DNA of 64,000 bases from a virus: the IMG/VR virus record IMGVR_UViG_3300029258_002750, positions 124,001 to 188,000 of that record; one strand, 5' to 3'. A model generated the notes under the pieces. The model searched no databases, had not been told where the DNA came from, and saw nothing but the letters and a program-made list of their open reading frames with translations. Numbering within the stretch: position 1 is the stretch's first letter; every line of letters starts with the position of its first letter. Shown here in pieces: positions 53,769 to 61,694 of the stretch. Position numbers and translations under genes: made by a program.

Positions 53769-54217
53769 CCGCCGAGGCTGTCACGATCGGGCTACCGCTG
53801 ATCACCTGGGAGAGGCTGCTGCTCGTCTTCCAAAACGCATATCAGCTTGATGCCGAGCCGCCGATGGGATGGAGCGAGGAGGAGCGCAAGCGGGAGAAGC
53901 GCGCCATGTTCTCCGCGATGGCGGCTGTAGGTCGGCAGCAGGAGGAAGCGAGGGAGCTGCCGCCTGGCGACTGGATGGTTGTCTGGGACGAGGTCGATCG
54001 TCTAACCAGGTGGAAGAACCTCAGCCAGGGAGATCGAGCGGCCATCCGCGAATTCCGGTCAGCCGTTGAGCGAGCGCCTGCGCTGCGCCCCACCTTCCGC
54101 ATCCTCGGGCTCGTGAAGCGGGCGCAGGGGTCGGTCCTCGCGGCGCAGCAGCAGGTCAGCGCTGCCCAGGAAGACGTGGGCAAGGCCCTGAAGGCGATCT
54201 TCCTTGATGGCTCGTAG
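53765..54217 (+). CDS. Helical hypothetical protein
   Basis: 150 aa, GTG in the GTGA junction. Helical, Trp-containing body (WMVVWDEVDRLTRWKNL), coiled coil at the end (LAAQQQVSAAQEDVGKALKAIFL). Contains VSAA from the GTCAGCGCTGCC variant. Confidence 0.75.
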   Translation: MTAEAVTIGLPLITWERLLLVFQNAYQLDAEPPMGWSEEERKREKRAMFSAMAAVGRQQEEARELPPGDWMVVWDEVDRLTRWKNLSQGDRAAIREFRSAVERAPALRPTFRILGLVKRAQGSVLAAQQQVSAAQEDVGKALKAIFLDGS

Positions 54218-54560
54218 GAAGAAGGCGAAGCGCAGGCACCTAGTTCCGACGCGACCGGAGCCAAGGCTAAAGCCGAAGTCGTTCTCGCCGAGCGCCACCA
54301 TCCGCGAGCTGGTGCGAATGCTGTTCGGTTCGGAGGTCAAGCCGGAGGGCGAGGTCTACTTGCAGTGCGGATCGGCTGACGAGCGGAGTGGCGAGATCTA
54401 CCTCCAGATTGGCCTCACCATCATCCCGGACCCCGATGCGAGCGTCGTGGATCGTCTTGGCGATCTCCTCAGGCGCGAGGAGCGAGAGGCGCTCACGCGC
54501 GGAAGCGACGGGTTCGTCGGCACACGCTTCGGCGAGGTCGGGATCGACCCCCTGGGATGA
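54207..54560 (+). CDS. Basic/beta tail protein
   Basis: 117 aa from ATG 54207. Basic start (ARRKKAKRRHLVPTRPEPRLKPK), beta domain with GEVYLQCGSADERSGEIYLQIGLTIIPD, tail SVVDRLGDLLRREE then 25 residues. Confidence 0.75.
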   Translation: MARRKKAKRRHLVPTRPEPRLKPKSFSPSATIRELVRMLFGSEVKPEGEVYLQCGSADERSGEIYLQIGLTIIPDPDASVVDRLGDLLRREEREALTRGSDGFVGTRFGEVGIDPLG

Positions 54561-54901
54561 CAGATCGGGAGAAGGAACTCATCGCGCGGCGGGCCTACGG
54601 CGAGTACGCCGTCAACGAGCAGTGCACGCGCATCTGGGAGAAGTACAGGAAGAAGCGGCGGGGGTCGATCTACATCGAGTTCTTACGCGTGATCCACCAG
54701 AGAAGCTACACGTGGGAGGAGTACGAGGCCGCAGCTCGGCCAATCCACAAGGAGCATCCCAGGGAGCCGTCTCCAGCCTTCGGGCCGGAACCCGGGCCGG
54801 AGCCGGAGCACGAGGGTCTCCTGGCTGACCGGGATTCGATCCTCGAAGCGCTCCGGCGACCGTGGCCGCGTCGTGGATTATCTGACGAGGAGAAGTCGTA
54901 A
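54557..54901 (+). CDS. Charged helical protein
   Basis: 114 aa, ATG in the ATGA junction. REKELIARRAYGEYAVNEQCTRIWEKYRKKRRGS; Pro-rich middle (PEPGPEPEHE). No tail. Confidence 0.74.
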   Translation: MTDREKELIARRAYGEYAVNEQCTRIWEKYRKKRRGSIYIEFLRVIHQRSYTWEEYEAAARPIHKEHPREPSPAFGPEPGPEPEHEGLLADRDSILEALRRPWPRRGLSDEEKS

Positions 54902-54942
54902 GCTCCCATTGTAGCCCAACTTGCGATCGTGCGACGAGCGTA

Positions 54943-54961
54943 CTAGATGTCGGACGTCTAG
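54943..54961. repeat. CTAG-bounded inverted repeat
   Basis: CTAGATGT-cgg-ACGTCTAG with one G-T pair; between 54557 and 54980. Operator or weak terminator. Confidence 0.55.
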
Positions 54962-54979
54962 GGTAGGAACAGGAGAGCC

Positions 54980-55189
54980 ATGCTGCCGGACTACCTGATC
55001 GCCCTGACGGACCTTCACGAGAAGACGCCCCAGTTCTTCCGGGACGAGGTCTTCGCTCACGGGGATGCCAAGACCAGGATCGTCGCGCTCAGGATCCTAC
55101 GCGATGGCCTGGACCCCGTGCGGCGCTCCTCGCCTGTTCTCCGGGCGATGATGCAGATCGAGTCCAAGGAGCACGGAAACGCTGGGTAG
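54980..55189 (+). CDS. Small helical protein
   Basis: 69 aa, ACAGGAGAGCC before the ATG. MLPDYLIALTDLHEKTPQFFRDEVFAHGDAKTRIVALRILRDGLD; no tail. The stop overlaps the next TAGAAC box. Confidence 0.72.
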   Translation: MLPDYLIALTDLHEKTPQFFRDEVFAHGDAKTRIVALRILRDGLDPVRRSSPVLRAMMQIESKEHGNAG

Positions 55190-55192
55190 AAC
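55187..55192 (+). promoter_or_regulatory. TAGAAC box with leader for 55214
   Basis: CTGGG-TAGAAC, then 21 nt with TCAGGAGG, then ATG. Leadered type. Confidence 0.62.
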
Positions 55193-55213
55193 CACATCAG
55201 GAGGTGGTTACCC

Positions 55214-55735
55214 ATGCCTTTCGTGAGGCTCGACGCAGACGAGATGGAGTTGATCCTGCTCCACCTGCCGGACGACACCGTGTGCCACGATCTCCGCTTG
55301 CGCCTTGGCACGATCCTGCCGATGGTCCCCCATCTACCTGAGAACTTCGTGGTTGCTGGGTCGGACGAGCACCACGTGGCGAGCAGCGAGGGCGTACCCG
55401 AGGAGCCCAAGGCCGAGGAGACCTGTTCGCCTCCCACTCAGGCCCACGCCGAGAAGCCCTGGCCCGAGGGCGTCGTGCCCTTCGGAACCCTGCCCTTCGG
55501 TTGGCGTCGACACGGCGAGCGCGTCGTGCGCGCCAAGGAGGAGCAGGACGTCATGAAGTGGATCCTGAAGGGGAAGAAGAAGGGGTGGACTCACGCCCAG
55601 ATCGCTGCCGATCTGAACGGCCGTCTCCTTCGCACCCGTCGTGGCTCCAAGTGGGAAGGGAGCGGCGTGGGACGTCTGCTGAAGACGTCAATCGAGCACG
55701 AGATGAACAAGCACCTCAAGAAGCGCTGGGGCTAG
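55214..55735 (+). CDS. Recombinase-domain (DNA-binding) protein without catalytic domain
   Basis: 173 aa. Residues 88-170 (VVPFGTLPFGWRRHGERVVRAKEEQDVMKWILKGKKKGWTHAQIAADLNGR, then TRRGSKWEGSGVGRLLKT; given in pieces) follow the 'recombinase' DNA-binding domain of serine recombinases. The resolvase catalytic domain is absent; the N-terminal 85 residues are unrelated and acidic. Possibly a DNA-binding remnant or regulator. Confidence 0.8.
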   Translation: MPFVRLDADEMELILLHLPDDTVCHDLRLRLGTILPMVPHLPENFVVAGSDEHHVASSEGVPEEPKAEETCSPPTQAHAEKPWPEGVVPFGTLPFGWRRHGERVVRAKEEQDVMKWILKGKKKGWTHAQIAADLNGRLLRTRRGSKWEGSGVGRLLKTSIEHEMNKHLKKRWG

Positions 55736-55762
55736 ACGATCGCACGCGCGCCCGCTGATCGT

Positions 55763-55768
55763 TAGAAT
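55763..55768 (+). promoter_or_regulatory. TAGAAT box for 55776
   Basis: CGT-TAGAAT-CGCGGTC-ATG, 7 nt spacing. Confidence 0.62.
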
Positions 55769-55775
55769 CGCGGTC

Positions 55776-57239
55776 ATGACCACGCTGACCGCACTGCTGC
55801 TCGAGGCCCGTCGAGGCAGGATGGGCCGCTCCGGCCGCCGCCGTCCGCTCAAGACGGCTCCGCGTCACAAGACATCGGCCAGGCGCGAGAAGAAGTCCGC
55901 CAAGCCCATCAAGATCACCAAGGAGATGCTCAAGAAGGGCGTCAAGCCCGAGGGCGTCACCTGGAAGGACTGGATGCAGGCAGGCGGCAAGTTCGGTGGC
56001 GGTACAGGCAAGCCCAGGCCGAAGAAGCTCCGCGTCCCGAGCCATGTGGAGGTTGAGATCGGCCGCTGGGCGCTCGATCGGGTCTACATCAGCGACTCGA
56101 ATCTCGAGCACCACCTCCAGCGATCTGGCCGCAAGGGAGATCTCCCGCACACGGCCGCATGGGTCGGTACGGACAAGGAGCGGATGAAGCTCCTGCTCAA
56201 GTTAGGCGTTCGTCACTACCGCAAGAAGGGCCGGAAGTCGAAGGAGAAGGAGAAGGCGAAGTCGGTCTCGAAGTCGATGGGGAAGGCGCTCTCGGCCGAC
56301 CCGTTCGCGGGAGCCAGCTGGGGAGACGAGGACAAACTCCAGCAGACCGGCTGGTGGGGCGTGGGCGGCGGCAAGAAGGCATCGAAGCGGCTCCCGAAGC
56401 CGAAGCCGAAGCTCACGCCCGAGCAGCAGAAGCTCCGAGATCTGGTGAGCGGCTTCAAGAAGAAGATGTCGCACATCCCGCGTACGGCGGCCGGTGGCAT
56501 CGTCTTCAAGACGTTCGAGGGTCCCGATCTCTGGGATCTGCCGGTGCTGGCCTGCCAGGTCGCGCCCAAGTACGGCACCTACTGGGTGTTCCCGAAGGGT
56601 GGTCTCGACATTGGCGAGAGCCTGCACAAGGGGGCGGCTCGCGAGGTCAAGGAGGAGAGCGGTGTTCGTGCGAAGGTCGCGAACAACCAGGCGCACGTTA
56701 CCAAGAGCAAGTTCGGTGACCGTGGCAAGTACGACCTTCCGCTCATCCTGAAGCTGATGAAGGAGCAGTACCCCAAGGAGGCCAAGTTCATCGAGTCCCA
56801 GGCTGAGGAGATCAAGGGGATGTTCTTCTCCTGGGAGAATGAGACCCACTACTACGTGATGAAGCACACCGGCGGCTCGCCGGGGTCTGGCACCGATCAC
56901 GAGATGGCCCGCTCCGAGTGGGTATCGCTGCGCGACGCGTTCAAGCGCAGCTATCGGATGGAGGAGGTCGTCACGAAGCTCTTCCCGGTGATCAGGCGGA
57001 TGTGGAAGCCGACCGGCGAGGCGAAGAAGCCGCTGCCGATCTCGGCGCTGCGGACGCCCAAGCCGAAGACGATGCCGGTCGGCAAGCCATCGGGCAAACC
57101 GATCGGCCCGAGCCGGATCGTGATTACACCGGCCACGAAGCAGTCGCAGAAGCACACGCCGCTGAAGCAGTGGCCGCCGCCGAAGAAGCAGACCAGCTAC
57201 AAGAGCTACCCGATCTGGAAGCTCTACGGCGGCAGCTAG
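55776..57239 (+). CDS. Nudix hydrolase with capsid-targeting-like N-terminus
   Basis: 487 aa. MTTLTALLLEARRG begins like a T4 capsid-targeting leader (L-x-E-A). Residues 20-210 are Lys/Arg-rich. A Nudix domain follows, with the box GGLDIGESLHKGAAREVKEESGV at about 274-296 split as GX5EX7REVxEExGV. Later residues are Pro/Lys-rich. Likely a head-packaged nucleotide or RNA-cap hydrolase. Stop shares CTAG with the convergent gene. Confidence 0.88.
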   Translation: MTTLTALLLEARRGRMGRSGRRRPLKTAPRHKTSARREKKSAKPIKITKEMLKKGVKPEGVTWKDWMQAGGKFGGGTGKPRPKKLRVPSHVEVEIGRWALDRVYISDSNLEHHLQRSGRKGDLPHTAAWVGTDKERMKLLLKLGVRHYRKKGRKSKEKEKAKSVSKSMGKALSADPFAGASWGDEDKLQQTGWWGVGGGKKASKRLPKPKPKLTPEQQKLRDLVSGFKKKMSHIPRTAAGGIVFKTFEGPDLWDLPVLACQVAPKYGTYWVFPKGGLDIGESLHKGAAREVKEESGVRAKVANNQAHVTKSKFGDRGKYDLPLILKLMKEQYPKEAKFIESQAEEIKGMFFSWENETHYYVMKHTGGSPGSGTDHEMARSEWVSLRDAFKRSYRMEEVVTKLFPVIRRMWKPTGEAKKPLPISALRTPKPKTMPVGKPSGKPIGPSRIVITPATKQSQKHTPLKQWPPPKKQTSYKSYPIWKLYGGS

Positions 57240-57628
57240 CTCTCGCTCGGATCAGGGTGCGTCGCGGCCAGCACATCGATCGTGCTGGTCGAGTCGCCGA
57301 CGATCGCCTGGATCTCGGCTGCGCTGACGCCCTTCAGGATGAGCGCTCGCATGAGGCGCAGGATCGCCTCGCTCTTGGCGCTCTCCCGCGTGTCCTTCGA
57401 TCGCCAGCCGCAGCTCGGACAGAACGGCTGGGCCAGCTCCCAGGAGGCGGCCACGATCTGCACGCGGGAGGTCTTGATCGAGGACTTCGTGAAGCCGACG
57501 CCCTCCCAGGGGTAGGGCGCCGACATGGTGACGTTGTAGAGCGCGACCAGCTTGCCGTCACAGCCTGGCGCCGGGCAGGGGCACGCCTCGAACTCGTTGG
57601 CCTTGCTCCAGTTCTTGTCCTTCGCCAT
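57236..57628 (-). CDS. Zinc-binding protein with helical end
   Basis: 130 aa, leaderless. Two clusters: CPCPAPGCDG and CPSCGW; then a helical C-half (ILRLMRALILKGVSAAEIQAIVG). End STIDVLAATHPDPSES weakly tail-like. Confidence 0.78.
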   Translation of the reverse strand: MAKDKNWSKANEFEACPCPAPGCDGKLVALYNVTMSAPYPWEGVGFTKSSIKTSRVQIVAASWELAQPFCPSCGWRSKDTRESAKSEAILRLMRALILKGVSAAEIQAIVGDSTSTIDVLAATHPDPSES

Positions 57629-57634
57629 GCGATC

Positions 57635-57640
57635 GTTCTA
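57635..57640 (-). promoter_or_regulatory. TAGAAC box for 57628
   Basis: Minus strand CCGGGG-TAGAAC-GATCGC-ATG. Confidence 0.73.
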
Positions 57641-57648
57641 CCCCGGCC

Positions 57649-58467
57649 TCAGCTGATCTTGCCGGTCTTCTCGGTGATCTTGGTGGCCAGCACATGGAGC
57701 TTGCGATCTGCGATCTTCTTCTTGGCCTCCTCCCAGGCCGTCCACGACTTGATCCACTCGGTGAGCTTGTTCTTCCACTGGACTAGGGCGTCGCCCTTGG
57801 CTCGCGCGATGGCGTGTTCGACCTCGTTCGCGTTCCAGCTCGTGTCTCCCTTGGTCTTGCCGTTGAGCAGTTCCCTCTTGGCCTCGGTTCGCGCGGTCCG
57901 AATGTGGCCGATCAGAGCGCCCTCCCTTTCGGCCAGCCCCTCGGCCCACTCGCGTTGGAAGTCGACGATGGCCGCACGTCGGATGTCCTTGTGCTTCGCT
58001 GTGTAGACGATCCCGTTCTTGGTGATCGAGCGCGCGATCCCCTCCTGGTGCTCCTTGCAGCGCTGGGCGAAGGCTTCCACCGAGTCCCGGATTTCCTTCA
58101 CGAGGTCGCGGGCCGCGTGCTCGCGAAGCGCCTTCTCAGCTTGCGCCTCCTTCTTCAGCTCCTCGAGAATCTCCTCGGCCTTCACCTTGTTTCGGCCGAG
58201 GTCCACGACCTCGAACTGGGCGTCGTAGCGCTGCCAGTCCTGGTAGGGCGCGCGCGGCTCGGCCCCGAGCATCGTCACGATGTCGACCTCACTTCCCCAG
58301 GCCCCGCGCATCGCGGCGACGAGGTCGCGGGTCTTACTGGAGAGCCTCCACTCCCACCTGTGGCGCAGGCCATAGTACTGGAACGTGCGCAGGCCGCGCG
58401 TGCGGGTGGCCAGAGTGATCTCCGGCTTCTCGTCAGCCTTGGTGGTCTCGGTGGTCTCTTCGGTCAC
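57649..58467 (-). CDS. Long coiled-coil protein
   Basis: 272 aa, GTG in the GTGA junction. A beta-type N-terminus (residues 15-80) then almost continuous helix (KVKAEEILEELKKEAQAEKALREH; AEREGALIGHIRTARTEAKREL). May be a scaffold or structural protein. No tail. Confidence 0.77.
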   Translation of the reverse strand: MTEETTETTKADEKPEITLATRTRGLRTFQYYGLRHRWEWRLSSKTRDLVAAMRGAWGSEVDIVTMLGAEPRAPYQDWQRYDAQFEVVDLGRNKVKAEEILEELKKEAQAEKALREHAARDLVKEIRDSVEAFAQRCKEHQEGIARSITKNGIVYTAKHKDIRRAAIVDFQREWAEGLAEREGALIGHIRTARTEAKRELLNGKTKGDTSWNANEVEHAIARAKGDALVQWKNKLTEWIKSWTAWEEAKKKIADRKLHVLATKITEKTGKIS

Positions 58468-59297
58468 GCTGCCTTCTCTTCGGCCTCGGGCGTCTTGAAC
58501 CAGTCCGGCTCGCGCCAGCCGTCTTCCTTCGCTTCCTCGATTGAGTCGTAGCCGGAGGCGATGGCCTCGTCTTCGGGTGTCCAGGTCTCACCCCTGTTGA
58601 TCGCCTGGCGGCCCTCGTATGTCAGGTCGATCTCGTCGCCGTCGTGCGAGCTGTCGTAGTCGGTGTCGGCATTGGCGAGCACGTAGCCCCATCCACCGCA
58701 CAGCTTGCACACGTCCTTCGCGTAGGGCCTGCCGCCCATGTGCCCCTCGCCCTCGCATCGGGGGCACGCCCAGACGGGCGCGTCGTGCGGCGAGGCGTAG
58801 TGATGGCTCTCCTCGCGCGCCTTGTGCAGCAGCTTCAGGATGGGCAGTACTTGCTCTTCGCACCCCGCGTACTCCAGCAACGCCATGGCGAGCCGGACGA
58901 CTTCGTGCGCAGGCTGCTCTCGCGCGAACTTGCCGACTGGTGAGGAGTAGCCCTCGATGATCTTGTCCACGGCCAGGGAGAAGACGACCTCGCGCTCGGC
59001 GTCGGCCTTTGCCTCGGCCTCGGTCTTCTTCGCAACCTCGGCCAGCTTCTCGACCGCGCTCATGTCGTGGCGGTCGCACAACTTCTTCGCCGACTCGTGT
59101 GCCAGCTGCCAGAGCCTTTCCTCCTCTTCGTCGAGGCAATTCCTGGGCTCCAGCCCTTCGCAGATGGTGTGCTCGTAGCGATACCGCGCGAGGGACAGGT
59201 CGGTGCCGAGACTCGCGACGTGGGACAGGAACTCCTCCTTGGTGAGCGGGGTGTTGTGCCCGTCCGGGACCGGAACGTATCGCCGCTGGTAGGTCAC
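58464..59297 (-). CDS. Protein with DnaJ-type zinc knuckles
   Basis: 277 aa, GTG start (VTYQRRYVPVPDGHN) at the GTGA junction. Helical N-half, then CPRCEGEGHMGGRPYAKDVCKLCGGWGYV, two CxxCxGxG-type knuckles as in DnaJ's zinc domain, then an acidic end (EEAKEDGWREPDWFKTPEAEEK). Probably protein-protein or chaperone-like role. Confidence 0.8.
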   Translation of the reverse strand: MTYQRRYVPVPDGHNTPLTKEEFLSHVASLGTDLSLARYRYEHTICEGLEPRNCLDEEEERLWQLAHESAKKLCDRHDMSAVEKLAEVAKKTEAEAKADAEREVVFSLAVDKIIEGYSSPVGKFAREQPAHEVVRLAMALLEYAGCEEQVLPILKLLHKAREESHHYASPHDAPVWACPRCEGEGHMGGRPYAKDVCKLCGGWGYVLANADTDYDSSHDGDEIDLTYEGRQAINRGETWTPEDEAIASGYDSIEEAKEDGWREPDWFKTPEAEEKAA

Positions 59298-59467
59298 TTC
59301 TTCTCCGTGCACCGCTTGCAGCGTCGCCGTCTCGCGATCGGTTTGCTCGCGTCGACCAGCGTGTAGTGACCGCACTCCAGGTACTCGACGCGGAACTGGC
59401 TCATGACCGACTCGCCGTTCGGCTTGTCGTTCGACTGTCGCACGACCCTGCGGAGCGGAGCGGCCAT
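59294..59467 (-). CDS. Small zinc-knuckle protein
   Basis: 57 aa, ATG in the TAATG junction with the upstream gene. MAAPLRRVVRQSNDKPN, ECGHYTLVDASKPIARRRRCKRC: C-x-H…CxxC site. ATG 59404 (MSQFRVEYLECGHYT) is an alternative start. Confidence 0.7.
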   Translation of the reverse strand: MAAPLRRVVRQSNDKPNGESVMSQFRVEYLECGHYTLVDASKPIARRRRCKRCTEKK

Positions 59468-60483
59468 TAGTAGCGCGCCCCAGAGATTCCGCTCGCGCTC
59501 ACGTAGTCCGGGTCGCCGGGGATGGCCGAGGCGCCGACCGTCGCGGGCTCCTCGGTGGTCCCGTTTGCGGCCTTCTCCAGCTTGTTGACGAGCTTCTCGA
59601 AGAAGCCGCGCTGCTTGCCGCCCGGCGCGAACGAGCCGAACTTGACGACCTTCGCGGCGATGTCCTTGATCGCGTTGCGCTCGTAGTCGTCGAGCTTGCT
59701 CGCGCCAGCGTCCCACGCCTTCCGGGAGCGGTTGATCAGTTCGGCGTCGTCGGCCGCCAGCTCGGCCAGGTCGTCGTCGGGGACCGGCTGGGTGGGCTCG
59801 CCCATCTTGACCGTCTCGGGCTCCGGCTCGCTGGCCTTCTGGGCGTCCAGCTCGGCCTGCTTGTCGAGCACCGGCTCGAGCCGCTTGATCCACTCCTGCG
59901 CGGTCTTCCGCACGCAGGTGCCGTCGAGCACCTTGTAGGCGTTCTTCGAGAGTGCCTTGCGGTCGTACCAGGAGAGGACCGACCGTGCCTTGTAGCCGGT
60001 CTTGTGGAAGAGCGCGTAGACCGTCTGGCGCGCCGTCTTGTCCTCCTCGACCGAGAGACCGCGCGTCTCCAGCAGCTCCAGGCAGAGGTCTTCGCAGACC
60101 TTCACCTTCATCGCGGCCTTGCACTTGGACATCTCCTTGTCCCAGCGCTTGAGGGCCTCGAGCTTCTCGGCCGACTCCGGCACCGCGTCCAGCCAGTCGG
60201 TGATGCACTTGGACCCGACCGGGGAGAGGGTGACCTCCTCGGTTCGCACGAGGCCGGTCGCGACCTTGCCGAGCGCGGTCGGCGTGTCGGGCGCCTCGAA
60301 GTGGATCGCGAAGAGCCACTTGATGTTCTTGTGCTCGCAGAGGATGCAGTCGTCGCCGTCGTCCTCGTAGCCGATGAACTCGGGGTGTGCGAAGGCGACG
60401 TCGTGGTCGCCGAGGCCGTGCTTCGCGAACACCTCGGCGCGCTTCAGGTTGTGCTTGTTGATCGTCTTCTTGCTGAGTGCCAC
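59467..60483 (-). CDS. Zinc-ribbon phage protein behind conserved leader
   Basis: 338 aa from GTG 60483 (VALSKKTINKHNLKRAE), with GGAAGGAG upstream. Residues 35-75 (DCILCEHKNIKWLFAIHFEA…VGSKCITDWLD) match the CxxCgh..ikW.f…VGs.CI.dw pattern of a common phage protein of unknown role. Then helix-rich middle and acidic, disordered linker; no tail. Confidence 0.8.
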   Translation of the reverse strand: MALSKKTINKHNLKRAEVFAKHGLGDHDVAFAHPEFIGYEDDGDDCILCEHKNIKWLFAIHFEAPDTPTALGKVATGLVRTEEVTLSPVGSKCITDWLDAVPESAEKLEALKRWDKEMSKCKAAMKVKVCEDLCLELLETRGLSVEEDKTARQTVYALFHKTGYKARSVLSWYDRKALSKNAYKVLDGTCVRKTAQEWIKRLEPVLDKQAELDAQKASEPEPETVKMGEPTQPVPDDDLAELAADDAELINRSRKAWDAGASKLDDYERNAIKDIAAKVVKFGSFAPGGKQRGFFEKLVNKLEKAANGTTEEPATVGASAIPGDPDYVSASGISGARY

Positions 60484-60536
60484 TGTGTGACTCCTTCCAC
60501 CCCTCTCAACAACCAGGCGTCTGGTTCTCACACCTC
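60484..60536 (-). promoter_or_regulatory. Conserved leader, copy D
   Basis: Minus strand GTGTGAGAAC-N12-TGTTGAGAGGGG-TGGAAGGAG; an extra TAGAAC lies just upstream at 60546-60551. Confidence 0.76.
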
Positions 60537-60625
60537 TCTTTGAAGGTTCTACCCAGCTCGCGCGAATGGACTTGTGCTCGCCAGGAATGCCCTCTAGCCG
60601 TAGGATGTCTGGGTCCTACGAGGCC

Positions 60626-61126
60626 ATGGGGGTTACGACAATGCTGGACTTACGTCTGTCCGACTCACGGCTGTGGCACTATCGGGCGGTGGTCACCCGA
60701 GTGATCGACGGTGACACCGTCGAAGCGCACATCGACTGCGGGTTCGGTAACTACCGGGTCGAGCGGCTCCGGCTCGCGAGGGTGGACGCGCCCGAGATGA
60801 GGCCGCGTCGGGGCACGCCCGAGCAGAAGGAGGCCGAGCGAGCTGTCGCGGCAGAGTCCAAGGACCGTGTGATCGAGTTGGTCCAGGGCCGCGAGTGCAT
60901 GATCCGCACCTACAAGACCGGCAACTTCGGCAGGTGGATCGCCGACGTCCACCTCCCTGACGATGCGGTCTCCGCGCTAGGCCGTGTCGCATCGGACGAG
61001 CCGTTGAAGACCGTCAACGAGGTGCTCATCGAGGAGAAGCTGGCGATCCAGTACGGAGGGAAGAAGCCGGACAACTGGGAGGAGTACCGCAACCAGCCCC
61101 GGCCCGAGGAGGCCGGAGAGGCGTAG
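60626..61126 (+). CDS. Staphylococcal-nuclease-like (thermonuclease) protein
   Basis: 166 aa; ATG 60626 preferred over the ORF start at 60566 (ATG 60641 also possible). TRVIDGDTVEAHIDCG, RLRLARVDAPEMRPRRGTPEQKEAERA and CMIRTYKTGNFGRWIADVHL follow SNase: metal-binding D28/D54-region, catalytic R near 51 and later R. DNA/RNA hydrolase, possibly for nucleotide recycling. No signal peptide seen. Confidence 0.87.
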   Translation: MGVTTMLDLRLSDSRLWHYRAVVTRVIDGDTVEAHIDCGFGNYRVERLRLARVDAPEMRPRRGTPEQKEAERAVAAESKDRVIELVQGRECMIRTYKTGNFGRWIADVHLPDDAVSALGRVASDEPLKTVNEVLIEEKLAIQYGGKKPDNWEEYRNQPRPEEAGEA

Positions 61127-61169
61127 CGATCGGGCCAATCTGCTATCCTCGCTGCTTGGAGATGATCTG

Positions 61170-61694
61170 GTGACGACGACCGTGGTGCTGAAGCGTCGGC
61201 CGCTGAAGACACTCCCGTGGGAGAAGATGTCCCAGCAGCTCAAGGACGCGATGCAGGCGTGGATCGATTCGGGCGGCGATCCAGCGCTCTTGGACAAGGT
61301 CGAGGCGCTCACCAAGAAGGTCCAGCAGGCGTCGAAGAAGGAGCTGCCGCCGCGCAAGCGGGTGAAGTCGAAGAAGGGCCTGGGCGGACGCCACTTCCGG
61401 GAGGAGCTACTCAGCTGGCTCAGGGAGGCGATGCCGAACCCGCGCTTTCCAATGCTCCCTGGGGAGCGCGACAAGTTCTCCTACACTGAGCTGGGGATGC
61501 GCTCGCGCGTGCAGCGCGCTGCGCGCACGGGCGAGTGGACCGTGGTCTTCACCAACGGATTCGTGAAGAAGCCGGTGAAGGTGAAGGCGAGCGCCGAGCG
61601 AATGGCGGAGCGGGCTGCCTGGAAGAAGACCGGCTACAGCAAGAGGCTCTGGAAGATCGTCCGTACCGTGCCACCCGTCAAGAAGGTGAAGTGA
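61170..61694 (+). CDS. Basic hypothetical protein
   Basis: 174 aa, GTG with TTGGAGATGATCTG upstream and TATCCT further up. Helical middle (KMSQQLKDAMQAWIDSGGDPALLDKVEALTKKVQQ, shown in part), basic C-terminus (KTGYSKRLWKIVRTVPPVKKVK). No family recognised. Confidence 0.75.
   Translation: MTTTVVLKRRPLKTLPWEKMSQQLKDAMQAWIDSGGDPALLDKVEALTKKVQQASKKELPPRKRVKSKKGLGGRHFREELLSWLREAMPNPRFPMLPGERDKFSYTELGMRSRVQRAARTGEWTVVFTNGFVKKPVKVKASAERMAERAAWKKTGYSKRLWKIVRTVPPVKKVK

Noticed and set aside
56918-58006. 362-aa plus-strand ORF across the 57.2 kb convergence
   Set aside because: Crosses the stop of the Nudix gene and lies antisense to the leaderless gene 57236-57628.
60566-60625. Longer start for the SNase gene
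   Set aside because: The extra residues (MDLCSPGMPSS) are not part of the fold; ATG 60626 has GAGG at suitable distance.
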